Source: Chryseobacterium viscerum (lineage in GTDB: Bacteria > Bacteroidota > Bacteroidia > Flavobacteriales > Weeksellaceae). Taken from it: a stretch of 64,000 nt of DNA. The stretch covers positions 2,976,001 to 3,040,000 of the forward strand of contig NZ_JAPDFT010000001.1 of NCBI RefSeq assembly GCF_025949665.1, read 5' to 3'. The first letter of the stretch is position 1. Each line of letters starts with the position of its first letter. The translations under genes and the position numbers were made by a program. The notes beneath the pieces were generated by a model that did no database searches, was not told the DNA's origin, and saw only the letters and a list, made by a program, of their open reading frames with translations. This document shows, piece by piece, positions 56,127 to 63,591 of the stretch.

Positions 56127-58055
56127 TTAAATTTCATTCATATATACTTCACGTTCAGATATTCTATCCAGAACTTCAAATTCCGAATTATTGCTTATAA
56201 ATTCCGGTACAATGACTTTTAATATTTTCACAATTTGTAAACTATCCTTACTCACTGCTGACATAATAATCTGCTGACACAAAGCTTCTATATCTTCAAA
56301 CTCCATCACTGGATCTCTGGAGATCATAATTTTCTCATGATGTGTAGGAATCGTCGTAGAATGATCTGTTAGAAGTTCTTCATATAACTTTTCACCAGGT
56401 CGTAAGCCTATAAAATCAATCTTAATATCAATACCTGGTGTATATCCTGATAATTTTATCATTCTTTCTGCTAAGTCCAGGATTTTGACAGGTTTCCCCA
56501 TATCAAAAACATAAATCTCACCCCCTTCTCCCATTGTTCCTGCCTGAAGTACCAATTCACAAGCTTCCGGAATCGTCATAAAATAACGGATAATATCAGG
56601 ATGAGTGATAGTAACCGGACCTCCTTTTTCAATTTGTTTTTTGAAATGTGGTATTACAGAGCCATTGGAGCCTAGTACATTTCCAAAACGCGTTGTAATA
56701 AATTTTGTTGTATTCTCCGAAGAATTTTGTAAAGACTGTACAAAAAGTTCAGCTGCTCTTTTAGAAGCTCCCATTACATTGGTAGGATTTACAGCTTTAT
56801 CTGTAGAGACCATCACAAAACGATTTACACTATACTTTTTCGATAAGAGCGCCAGATTTTTAGTTCCTCCGATGTTTACAAAAATAGCTTCATGCGGATT
56901 GTCTTCTATTAAAGGGACATGTTTGTATGCAGCCGCATGGTAGACAATTGAAAACTGATGATCATTAAACAGTTTTTCCATCCTGGAATAGTTTGAAATA
57001 TCCGCCAATACAAATTTGAATCTTTGGTTCGGAAATCTCTCCAATAATTCAAGCTGTAGTTCATATAAAGGAGATTCTGCCTGATCAACTACCACAATAA
57101 GTGATGAGTTCAATTGAGCAACCTGCCTTACTATTTCGCTTCCTATAGACCCGGCTCCTCCGGTTACTAAAATAGTTTTATTTACATGAAAACTCCTCAC
57201 CTCTTCCCCCTCTATTTTAATGGCCGGACGATTAAGTAAATCTTCAATCTTCAGCGGACGGATACCTTTTACAACATCATCTTCTTTTATTATACTAGCT
57301 ATAGGTGCTTTTAATACCTTTAATCCATTATCCAATGCAAGGGTAGTCCATTCTTCCATTTCCCGTTTTGTCATCCTATCCTTGATTAAAACTGCATCAA
57401 ACTGCTCTTTCAGATTATCGCTTTTAAGAAACTGCTTCTTATTATATATTTTATGACCTAGCAGCATTGCTTTCTTAGAATCTGACCTGGCACTAAGAAA
57501 TCCTGCCAGCTGATAAGGATAATCGGGATTATGAATAATAGCATTCGCTAACGAAACAGAAGCATCACCTATCCCTACAACAGCAATCCTTTCTTTGGAT
57601 AAAGTATCTTTAGGATCCATAAGTAAACCGAAAAACTGTTTGGTTATTATTCTGAAAAAGAACATCAGAAAAATAGAAATAAAGAAAAATAAAAACAGAA
57701 CCGGATATAAAAAAAGAGGTTTACCCAACACCAGTCCAGATATAAAATTCAGTCCTAATAATGCAATAAGAGCACTACCCGAAGACCACAAAATTTTACA
57801 GAAATCTAAAAAAGTAGAGTGTCTTATGATTCCTGCATATGTTTTGAACAGGAGTATAAACAGAATGTTAACAATAATTACTGAAAATATTTTTTCATTT
57901 TGGTACTCAATAAAATTCAGCTTTACCTCCAGGCTTTTTAAGAACACATATGAAACTAAAACAGAAAAGAAAATGACTGAAATGTCGATAAAAAAAACCG
58001 ACCACCTGGGTATATACCTTAACTCCCTGATTTTAAAAATGTCCCCCATATACAA
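56127..58055 (-). CDS. CapD/FlaA1-type nucleotide-sugar 4,6-dehydratase/epimerase
   Basis: A 642-residue enzyme. Four N-terminal membrane helices (about 17-130), a CoA-binding-like domain (about 145-270), and an SDR catalytic domain (about 290-560): VTGGAGSIGSEIVRQV, YHAAAYKHVPLIE, MVSTDKAVNPTNVMGASKRAAE and FGNVLGSNGSVIP. These act on UDP-GlcNAc or related sugars, giving 4-keto-6-deoxy intermediates. The frame could start at 58055 or at the ATG two codons later. It heads the operon; a promoter is not obvious (TACCTTCG upstream is only a partial match). Confidence 0.93.
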   Translation of the reverse strand: MYMGDIFKIRELRYIPRWSVFFIDISVIFFSVLVSYVFLKSLEVKLNFIEYQNEKIFSVIIVNILFILLFKTYAGIIRHSTFLDFCKILWSSGSALIALLGLNFISGLVLGKPLFLYPVLFLFFFISIFLMFFFRIITKQFFGLLMDPKDTLSKERIAVVGIGDASVSLANAIIHNPDYPYQLAGFLSARSDSKKAMLLGHKIYNKKQFLKSDNLKEQFDAVLIKDRMTKREMEEWTTLALDNGLKVLKAPIASIIKEDDVVKGIRPLKIEDLLNRPAIKIEGEEVRSFHVNKTILVTGGAGSIGSEIVRQVAQLNSSLIVVVDQAESPLYELQLELLERFPNQRFKFVLADISNYSRMEKLFNDHQFSIVYHAAAYKHVPLIEDNPHEAIFVNIGGTKNLALLSKKYSVNRFVMVSTDKAVNPTNVMGASKRAAELFVQSLQNSSENTTKFITTRFGNVLGSNGSVIPHFKKQIEKGGPVTITHPDIIRYFMTIPEACELVLQAGTMGEGGEIYVFDMGKPVKILDLAERMIKLSGYTPGIDIKIDFIGLRPGEKLYEELLTDHSTTIPTHHEKIMISRDPVMEFEDIEALCQQIIMSAVSKDSLQIVKILKVIVPEFISNNSEFEVLDRISEREVYMNEI

Positions 58056-58361
58056 ATAAACCTAAAATATCATTTTCATTAATTCAACACTCAGTGGCTT
58101 TTATTATTGGGCGAAGGTAATAATTATTATTAATATTTTTAGTACTACATGCCAATTTTTATTTAAAATATAAATTAACATTTGAAACAAAATTCCAAAA
58201 ACAAAACTATTAAAAAAGCCCGTAAACCAAGCGTATATACAGCTATTGTTTTCCAACCCACTTTTGCACCGGATCGATTTCCACTTTTGAAATACACCTA
58301 AAATAAAAAAAACTGTAAAACATATGTTTTACAGTTTTATACCACTTTCATATTGCAGTTG
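58056..58361. other. intergenic region between tRNA-Asp array and capsule operon
   Basis: Contains the tRNA terminator (58309-58340), AT-rich leader of the operon, and an ACCGGATCGATTT segment (58268-58280) resembling the 5' end of a tRNA-Asp. No gene seen. Confidence 0.55.
58309..58340 (-). terminator. terminator of the tRNA-Asp array
   Basis: AAAACTGTAAAAC and GTTTTACAGTTTT form a 13-bp stem around ATAT, with T-rich flank on the minus strand. Confidence 0.85.
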
Positions 58362-58435
58362 CGATCCGGACGGGACTCGAACCCGCGACCTCCGCCGTGA
58401 CAGGGCGGCATTCTAACCAGCTGAACTACCGGATC
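58362..58435 (-). tRNA. tRNA-Asp (GTC), array copy 1 (3'-most)
   Basis: Cloverleaf with acceptor GATCCGG/CCGGATC, anticodon GTC. Identical to the other copies. Spacer to the next copy is 33 bp. Confidence 0.95.
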
Positions 58436-58468
58436 AATTTTTTTAAAAAGAAATTGAGAAAACTTCTG

Positions 58469-58542
58469 CGATCCGGACGGGACTCGAACCCGCGACCTCC
58501 GCCGTGACAGGGCGGCATTCTAACCAGCTGAACTACCGGATC
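58469..58542 (-). tRNA. tRNA-Asp (GTC), array copy 2
   Basis: Same sequence and orientation; spacer to the next copy 34 bp (AAATTGAGAAAACTTCTGC within). Confidence 0.95.
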
Positions 58543-58576
58543 AATTTTTTTTAAAAAGAAATTGAGAAAACTTCTG

Positions 58577-58650
58577 CGATCCGGACGGGACTCGAACCCG
58601 CGACCTCCGCCGTGACAGGGCGGCATTCTAACCAGCTGAACTACCGGATC
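58577..58650 (-). tRNA. tRNA-Asp (GTC), array copy 3
   Basis: Same sequence and orientation; spacer to the next copy 32 bp. Confidence 0.95.
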
Positions 58651-58682
58651 AATTTTTTAAAAAGAAATTGAGAAAACTTCTG

Positions 58683-58756
58683 CGATCCGGACGGGACTCG
58701 AACCCGCGACCTCCGCCGTGACAGGGCGGCATTCTAACCAGCTGAACTACCGGATC
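58683..58756 (-). tRNA. tRNA-Asp (GTC), array copy 4 (promoter-proximal)
   Basis: Same sequence and orientation; first copy after the promoter at 58792-58821. Confidence 0.95.
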
Positions 58757-58791
58757 ATTTTTTAAAGAACGTCGTTTCTTTTTCGTGGTTG

Positions 58792-58821
58792 CAAAATTAC
58801 ACCTTTTTTTGTTATCTGCAA
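58792..58821 (-). promoter_or_regulatory. promoter of the tRNA-Asp array
   Basis: Minus-strand TTG (58819-58821), a 19 bp spacer and TAATTTTG (58792-58799), about 36 nt before the first tRNA. Confidence 0.7.
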
Positions 58822-58828
58822 ATTATTT

Positions 58829-58862
58829 TAAAAAAAATGCCTCCCAATACTGGAAGGCATTC
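58829..58862 (-). terminator. terminator of trxA
   Basis: Minus-strand AATGCCTTCC and GGGAGGCATT pair (with a wobble) and a T-run follows, after the thioredoxin stop. Confidence 0.8.
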
Positions 58863-58880
58863 ATTATCAAACTTATTTTT

Positions 58881-59198
58881 TTATAAGTGAGCGCTTAATT
58901 TTTCAGCGATTACCTCTTTTGGAGCTACACCTACTAATTTATCTACCACTTCTCCGTTCTTAAAAATAAGAACTGTAGGGATATTTCTGATACCATATTG
59001 CATAGAAATCTCCTGGTTGTTGTCTACATCTACTTTCCCAACTACTGCTTTACCTTCAAAATCTGATGCTACTTCTTCGATGATTGGTCCTAAAGTTCTG
59101 CATGGTCCACACCATACTGCCCAAAAGTCTACTAATACCGGTTTGTCAGATTTTAAAACCGTATCCTGAAATGAGCTGTCTGTAATTTCTAAAGCCAT
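58881..59198 (-). CDS. trxA: thioredoxin
   Basis: A 105-residue cytoplasmic disulfide reductase of standard length. The active site is WAVWCGPC (Cys30, Cys33), with the conserved buried Asp in LVDFWAV and the cis-Pro in RNIPTVLIF. A -7 box TAATTTTG lies at 59256-59263. It stands between the tRNA array and the cysteine desulfurase. Confidence 0.97.
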   Translation of the reverse strand: MALEITDSSFQDTVLKSDKPVLVDFWAVWCGPCRTLGPIIEEVASDFEGKAVVGKVDVDNNQEISMQYGIRNIPTVLIFKNGEVVDKLVGVAPKEVIAEKLSAHL

Positions 59199-59282
59199 TT
59201 TTGTTTCTTTTATTTTAATTAATATTATTTTCTTTTAATCCTCTATTTGGATGTTCAAAATTACGATTTTTAAAGCACAAGA

Positions 59283-60458
59283 CTATCTATGCTCAACATT
59301 AGTTTTTTCTATAGTGTAATCACTGGAAATTTCTTTCAAAGCCTTCACTAATGTATCAATATCTGATTGGGTTGTCATATGGCTGAAAGAGATACGCAAT
59401 GGTGTACAATGATCCATTTCGTCTTCAGAAAGCACCATCATCATAACCATTGAAGGTTTTGAAGCTCCTGATGAGCACGCACTTCCCTGAGAGATTGCAA
59501 TTCCTTTCATATCCAGCTGAAGTCCTATCAATGGATTTTTATAAGGTAATAAAGCACTTAAAACTGTATAAAGACTGTTTTCCTTCTCTGCACTTCTTCC
59601 GTTGAACTTAATTCCTTCAATTTCGGCAGAAAGTCTTTCAATTGCATAATTTTTAATATCCTGCATATGGTTGGTATATTCATCCATATGATTCAGAGAA
59701 AGTTCTAACGCTTTCCCCAGTCCTACAATACCGCTGACATTTTCTGTTCCGGCTCTAAGGCTTCTTTCCTGAGGTCCTCCGGTAATAATTCCTTTTAAAC
59801 CTGTTGCTTTTCTGATAAATGCAAATCCAGCTCCTTTGGGTCCATGAAATTTGTGGGCACTACAGGAAGCGAAGTCTACAGGAATATCCGAGAAATCAAG
59901 GTTCATATGGGCCATTGTCTGTACGGTATCTGAATGGAAAAGTGCATTATGCTCTTTGCATAATTGGGCAACCTTTTTAAGATCGATTATATTTCCTATT
60001 TCGTTGTTGGCATGCATTAAGCTTACCAGTGTTTTTTTATCTGAAGCTTTTAAAAGTTCTTCTAATTTTGTAAGGTCAATATCTCCTTTTTCATTCGGAC
60101 GGATGTAGTTTACTTCTACCCCTTTTCTGTTTTTCATGTCCAGAATACTTTCAGAAACACATTTGTGTTCCAAAGGAGAGCTAATGATTCTTTCAACTCC
60201 AAGGTGTTCTACCGAGGATTTGATGATCATATTGTTGGATTCAGTTCCACAGGAAGTGAAAATGATTTCAGCAGGAGTTACATGAAGATAGTCTGCAACC
60301 TGTCTTCTTACATTTTCAATAAGTATTTTTGCTTCCTGGCCAAAGCTGTGCGTTGAAGACGGGTTTCCGAAATTCATCTTCATAGTGCCCACCATTGCAT
60401 CTATAACTTCTTCTGCAAGCGGAGTGGTTGCGGCATTATCTAAATATACTTTATCCAT
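59283..60458 (-). CDS. cysteine desulfurase (NifS/IscS family)
   Basis: A 391-residue PLP enzyme that takes sulfur from cysteine. The PLP lysine is in SCSAHKFHGPKGAGF, the cofactor histidine in FHSDTVQT and the catalytic Cys in GSACSSGASKPS. The start is taken at ATG 60458 (MDKVYLDNAATTPL), because a longer frame would overlap the neighbouring gene by 67 bp. It lies 2 bp after the PrcB-like gene, at the end of the operon. Confidence 0.93.
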   Translation of the reverse strand: MDKVYLDNAATTPLAEEVIDAMVGTMKMNFGNPSSTHSFGQEAKILIENVRRQVADYLHVTPAEIIFTSCGTESNNMIIKSSVEHLGVERIISSPLEHKCVSESILDMKNRKGVEVNYIRPNEKGDIDLTKLEELLKASDKKTLVSLMHANNEIGNIIDLKKVAQLCKEHNALFHSDTVQTMAHMNLDFSDIPVDFASCSAHKFHGPKGAGFAFIRKATGLKGIITGGPQERSLRAGTENVSGIVGLGKALELSLNHMDEYTNHMQDIKNYAIERLSAEIEGIKFNGRSAEKENSLYTVLSALLPYKNPLIGLQLDMKGIAISQGSACSSGASKPSMVMMMVLSEDEMDHCTPLRISFSHMTTQSDIDTLVKALKEISSDYTIEKTNVEHR

Positions 60459-60460
60459 TA

Positions 60461-60928
60461 TTATTTTGAATATTTTAATTCTACGGAGGTAAACTTGTAA
60501 TCTGCGGGAACAGTAAAAATAAACCATGGACTGGAGATCACCTGAATTTCCATTCCACCGGAAGGTTCTCCGGCCGGAACTTCTACATAGAGAATCTGAT
60601 TTTTCACAGATACACTTTTGACTTCTTCAATTTTGTGACTTCCTGATCTGAAGGTTCCTAAATTGTATAAAACAACTTTTTTATTTTTCGGAAACTGAGG
60701 GTATTTGATATAAGATTCTTTTCCAAGATCTTCAATGCCAAAACTTCCTCTGATACTGTTTCGGAAATCTTTTTCGTCATTAATGATTCTAAAGCCGGGC
60801 ATATCAGTTCCTCCCTGAGATTCAGAAACAAGGAGTTCAGTATTTCCCTGCATGGCAGAAGGCTTCTGAGATGAAGTGCTTGCACAGCTCATAAATATTA
60901 CTGCACATGCAATTAACAGGCTTTTCAT
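60461..60928 (-). CDS. PrcB-like lipoprotein
   Basis: A 155-residue lipoprotein. The lipobox is IFMSC (Cys14). The second half (VVLYNLGTFRSGSHKIEEVKSVSVKNQILYVEVPAGEPSG in pieces) resembles the PrcB_C family of protease-complex or copper-associated small domains. The family call is moderate. It lies between the HAD gene (24 bp) and the cysteine desulfurase (2 bp). Confidence 0.8.
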   Translation of the reverse strand: MKSLLIACAVIFMSCASTSSQKPSAMQGNTELLVSESQGGTDMPGFRIINDEKDFRNSIRGSFGIEDLGKESYIKYPQFPKNKKVVLYNLGTFRSGSHKIEEVKSVSVKNQILYVEVPAGEPSGGMEIQVISSPWFIFTVPADYKFTSVELKYSK

Positions 60929-60952
60929 TTTTTACAATTTTATCTCCCAAAA

Positions 60953-61540
60953 TTAGTGAAAAAATTGGTAATGTCCCTCATTTGCCCATTTCAACATTGG
61001 CCGATCTCCTGAAGTATCCCCAAATGCAATAATTTTATCGTATTTAGAATTGTTTATTTCTTCTTTAATTCTTACCAGTTTTTCTTTCCCATTGCAGTTT
61101 TTCCCTACAAAATTCCCTGTGAAAACTCCGTTCTTAAACTCTGCCCGCGTAGAAACAAGCTCCATTTTAAGTTCCTCAGCGAAAGGCTTTACCCAAATAT
61201 CTAAGGATGCAGTCACCAATAAGCTTTGTGTATTATTCCTATCGATATTTTTAATAAAGTCTAATGCATTTTCCCGCACAATTTTAGGATAATGAAGCTC
61301 AAAAAATTGTTTAGACTTCATTTCAATCTTCTCCTGAGTCTGTCCTTTTAAAATAGACCCGATAAAACTTTTTTTCACTTTTTCCGTTTCGGCCAGTTTC
61401 AGCTTTAGTAGAATAAAGAGAGGTACATGTCTTAAAAATTGTATCCGGTATTTTGTAGAATCGTAGAATTTAAGATACATAAACATGGTATCCTTATATG
61501 TCAAAGTTCCGTCAAAATCAAAACAATACAATTTTTTCAT
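60953..61540 (-). CDS. HAD-IB family phosphatase
   Basis: A 195-residue cytoplasmic HAD hydrolase. Motif I FDFDGTLTYKDT (Asp8, Asp10), motif II LLVTASLD, and motif IV AFGDTSGDRPML. The helical cap fits SerB-like/IB members. It starts 6 bp after the DprE2-like gene, so it can provide the phosphatase step of the polyprenyl-phosphoryl ribose pathway (mycobacteria are thought to use a PAP2 enzyme there). That role is inferred from context. Confidence 0.9.
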   Translation of the reverse strand: MKKLYCFDFDGTLTYKDTMFMYLKFYDSTKYRIQFLRHVPLFILLKLKLAETEKVKKSFIGSILKGQTQEKIEMKSKQFFELHYPKIVRENALDFIKNIDRNNTQSLLVTASLDIWVKPFAEELKMELVSTRAEFKNGVFTGNFVGKNCNGKEKLVRIKEEINNSKYDKIIAFGDTSGDRPMLKWANEGHYQFFH

Positions 61541-61546
61541 TTTTCT

Positions 61547-62272
61547 TTAAAGCTTTAATTTTTTGAATATAAACTCAGGGATATTCCTGATAATCATCAT
61601 AATAACACTCCAAACCGGCAAAACATATGCCATGTTTTTTTCCTTTTTGAAGGCTTTATAAATACATGCAGCAGCCTGTTTCGGTGTTGCTGTCAGTTTC
61701 GGATTTAAAGGCAGGCCTTCTGTCATTTTGGTTGCCATAAACCCAGGTTTTATGGTGAGAACGTGTACTTTTTTATCAAAAAGATAGTTTCTCAAACCAC
61801 TCAAATAGGCTGTAAATGCCGCTTTAGCACTTCCATAGATAAAATTACTTTGTCTTCCCCTGTCTCCTGCTACTGATGAAAGCCCGATAATCGTTCCGGA
61901 TCTTCTGTTTTCAAATTTATGAGCAAAATAATTCATTACAGGAACCAGTTTTGAATAATTAATGTCTATGATACGTTCCGTATTCCTGTTGTCATACAGT
62001 CCTTCTTCTGTTCCTTCTCCTAAATATCCTACGGCACAAAATAATACATTTGAATTGATATTATCAAATCTGTTGTAATCAATTTCTTTAGTCAGATCCA
62101 GTTCAATGACTTCTGCCTGCTGCAAAAATTTCACATCAATATGTCTTGCAAACCGTTCTGTTGTTTCTTTATTTGAGGTAAAAAGATAGATTTTTTCAAA
62201 CTTTTCTCCTTCCTGAAGTGCTTTTTCCACAAAAGCCTGTGCCACTTCAGATGTGCTTCCCAGAACTATCAT
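61547..62272 (-). CDS. DprE2-like SDR reductase
   Basis: A 241-residue short-chain dehydrogenase. The N-terminal motif VLGSTSEVAQAFVEKAL replaces the classical GxxxGxG, as in DprE2; the active-site triad is in IGLSSVAGDRGRQSNFIYGSAKAAF (Ser, Tyr, Lys). In mycobacteria DprE2 reduces the 2-keto intermediate produced by DprE1 to decaprenylphosphoryl arabinose. The start overlaps the DprE1-like stop by 1 bp. Confidence 0.88.
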   Translation of the reverse strand: MIVLGSTSEVAQAFVEKALQEGEKFEKIYLFTSNKETTERFARHIDVKFLQQAEVIELDLTKEIDYNRFDNINSNVLFCAVGYLGEGTEEGLYDNRNTERIIDINYSKLVPVMNYFAHKFENRRSGTIIGLSSVAGDRGRQSNFIYGSAKAAFTAYLSGLRNYLFDKKVHVLTIKPGFMATKMTEGLPLNPKLTATPKQAAACIYKAFKKEKNMAYVLPVWSVIMMIIRNIPEFIFKKLKL

Positions 62273-63591
62273 TATGAATTGTTGTTTATGATTCTTTTGT
62301 GCTGTAAAGACACAAATTTAGGATTTTGAATGTTTTTCAGATAATTGGTAAGTGATGATCTGCTCATGCTGTCCTTTGTAAGGTAAATCCTTCCTCCGAA
62401 CTCCTGAACAATTGCATCCAGCTGATCTACCAGTTTTTTCAGTTTTGAATTGACTTTAAAATCCAGTGCCAGCGTATACCCTTCCACGGGAAATGAATTG
62501 TAAGCCTCCGGATTATGTTTCCCAAAAAGTTTTAAAACCGCTAAGAATGATCCGTTTCCGCTTTTCGCAATCGTTTCAAGGATTCTTTTCATCCCTTCTT
62601 TTCCTGCTTCCTTAGGAATCACCATCTGATATTGTATAAAACCTGATTTTCCGTAGATTTTATTCCAATCATTAATAGCATCCAAAGGATAAAAAAATGT
62701 TTCGTAATCAATAAAGTTCTTAACTTCCTTCTTAGACTGTTTTTTATAGTAAAGCCAGTTGAATATTTTTACTGTAAGTGCATTCAGGACAAATCCCGGA
62801 AAATAAAAAGGAACTGTAGGTGATAATTTTTTCTTTAATCTTAAAGGAGTTTTCGAAAACTTCTGGGGAAGCTCATGTTGAAAAGCGTGCTCGCCTCTCA
62901 TCAGGATACTTCTTCCTATATTTTTTCCTTTCTGAAGACAATCGATCCATGCAACGGTATACGTCCAGTTTTCACTTTCATCAAACAGTTTAAAGATTTC
63001 ATCCAGGTTTTCTGCTTTGATGCTTTCCTGGCGAATGTATGCAGATTCAATATTTTTAAGCTTAAATTTTGCTGTAAGAATAATCCCTGTAAGTCCCATA
63101 CCACCGATCGTTGCCCAGAATTTCTCTGAATTTTCTTCTCTGGAACAAGTAATAATCTCCCCGCTCTCAGTCATGAGCTTGAATTCGATTACATATTCTG
63201 AAAAACATCCTTCTGCATGATGGTTTTTTCCATGAACATCGGAAGCAATAGCTCCTCCCACTGATATAAACTTTGTCCCCGGAGTAACATACAGGAAGTA
63301 TCCCTGTGGAACAGCGATTTCCAGAACATCTGAAAGCAGTACTCCGGATTCGCATTCTATCACTCCGTTTAAACGGTCAAAATTGATGAACTTATTTAAT
63401 TTTTTGGTTGAAAATATAGATTCTCCCAACGAAGCATCACCATAGCATCTTCCGTTTCCTCTGGCAATAATCTCGTTGTGATTGAGTACAAATTCTTTTA
63501 TTTTTTTGAAACTGTCCTCCGATCTCATTTCTTTCTCTACTACCGGGAAATTACCCCAGTTTGTAACTTTCTGTGTGAAATTAGGCTTCAT
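62272..63591 (-). CDS. DprE1-like FAD-dependent oxidase
   Basis: A 439-residue flavoprotein of the vanillyl-alcohol-oxidase/DprE1 type. The PP-loop region is IIARGNGRCYGDASLGE, followed by PGTKFISVGGAIASDVHGKNHH. The C-terminal segment VEGYTLALDFK aligns with GWNxCxDF around the mycobacterial inhibitor cysteine (Cys387); the residue here is Ala375. It oxidises the 2'-OH of polyprenylphosphoryl ribose. The start overlaps the UbiA-type gene stop by 4 bp. Confidence 0.9.
   Translation of the reverse strand: MKPNFTQKVTNWGNFPVVEKEMRSEDSFKKIKEFVLNHNEIIARGNGRCYGDASLGESIFSTKKLNKFINFDRLNGVIECESGVLLSDVLEIAVPQGYFLYVTPGTKFISVGGAIASDVHGKNHHAEGCFSEYVIEFKLMTESGEIITCSREENSEKFWATIGGMGLTGIILTAKFKLKNIESAYIRQESIKAENLDEIFKLFDESENWTYTVAWIDCLQKGKNIGRSILMRGEHAFQHELPQKFSKTPLRLKKKLSPTVPFYFPGFVLNALTVKIFNWLYYKKQSKKEVKNFIDYETFFYPLDAINDWNKIYGKSGFIQYQMVIPKEAGKEGMKRILETIAKSGNGSFLAVLKLFGKHNPEAYNSFPVEGYTLALDFKVNSKLKKLVDQLDAIVQEFGGRIYLTKDSMSRSSLTNYLKNIQNPKFVSLQHKRIINNNS

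Noticed and set aside
57595-58059. 154-codon plus-strand frame over the start of the CapD-type gene
   Set aside because: Antisense to the membrane helices of a convincing enzyme; Lys/Ile-rich shadow.
41258-58435. Integrase or transposase to explain the capsule island
   Set aside because: All frames in the interval were explained by capsule genes or short gaps; no recombinase motif was seen.
58426-58626. 66-codon minus-strand open frame with an internal 33-residue-like repeat
   Set aside because: It is the tandem tRNA-Asp array read as protein; the repeat comes from the tRNA copies and spacers.
58362-58756. Regular repeats with 32-34 bp spacers that look like a CRISPR array
   Set aside because: The repeats are 74-nt tRNA-Asp genes with cloverleaf structure, and the spacers are near-identical to each other, unlike CRISPR spacers. 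No cas genes are present.
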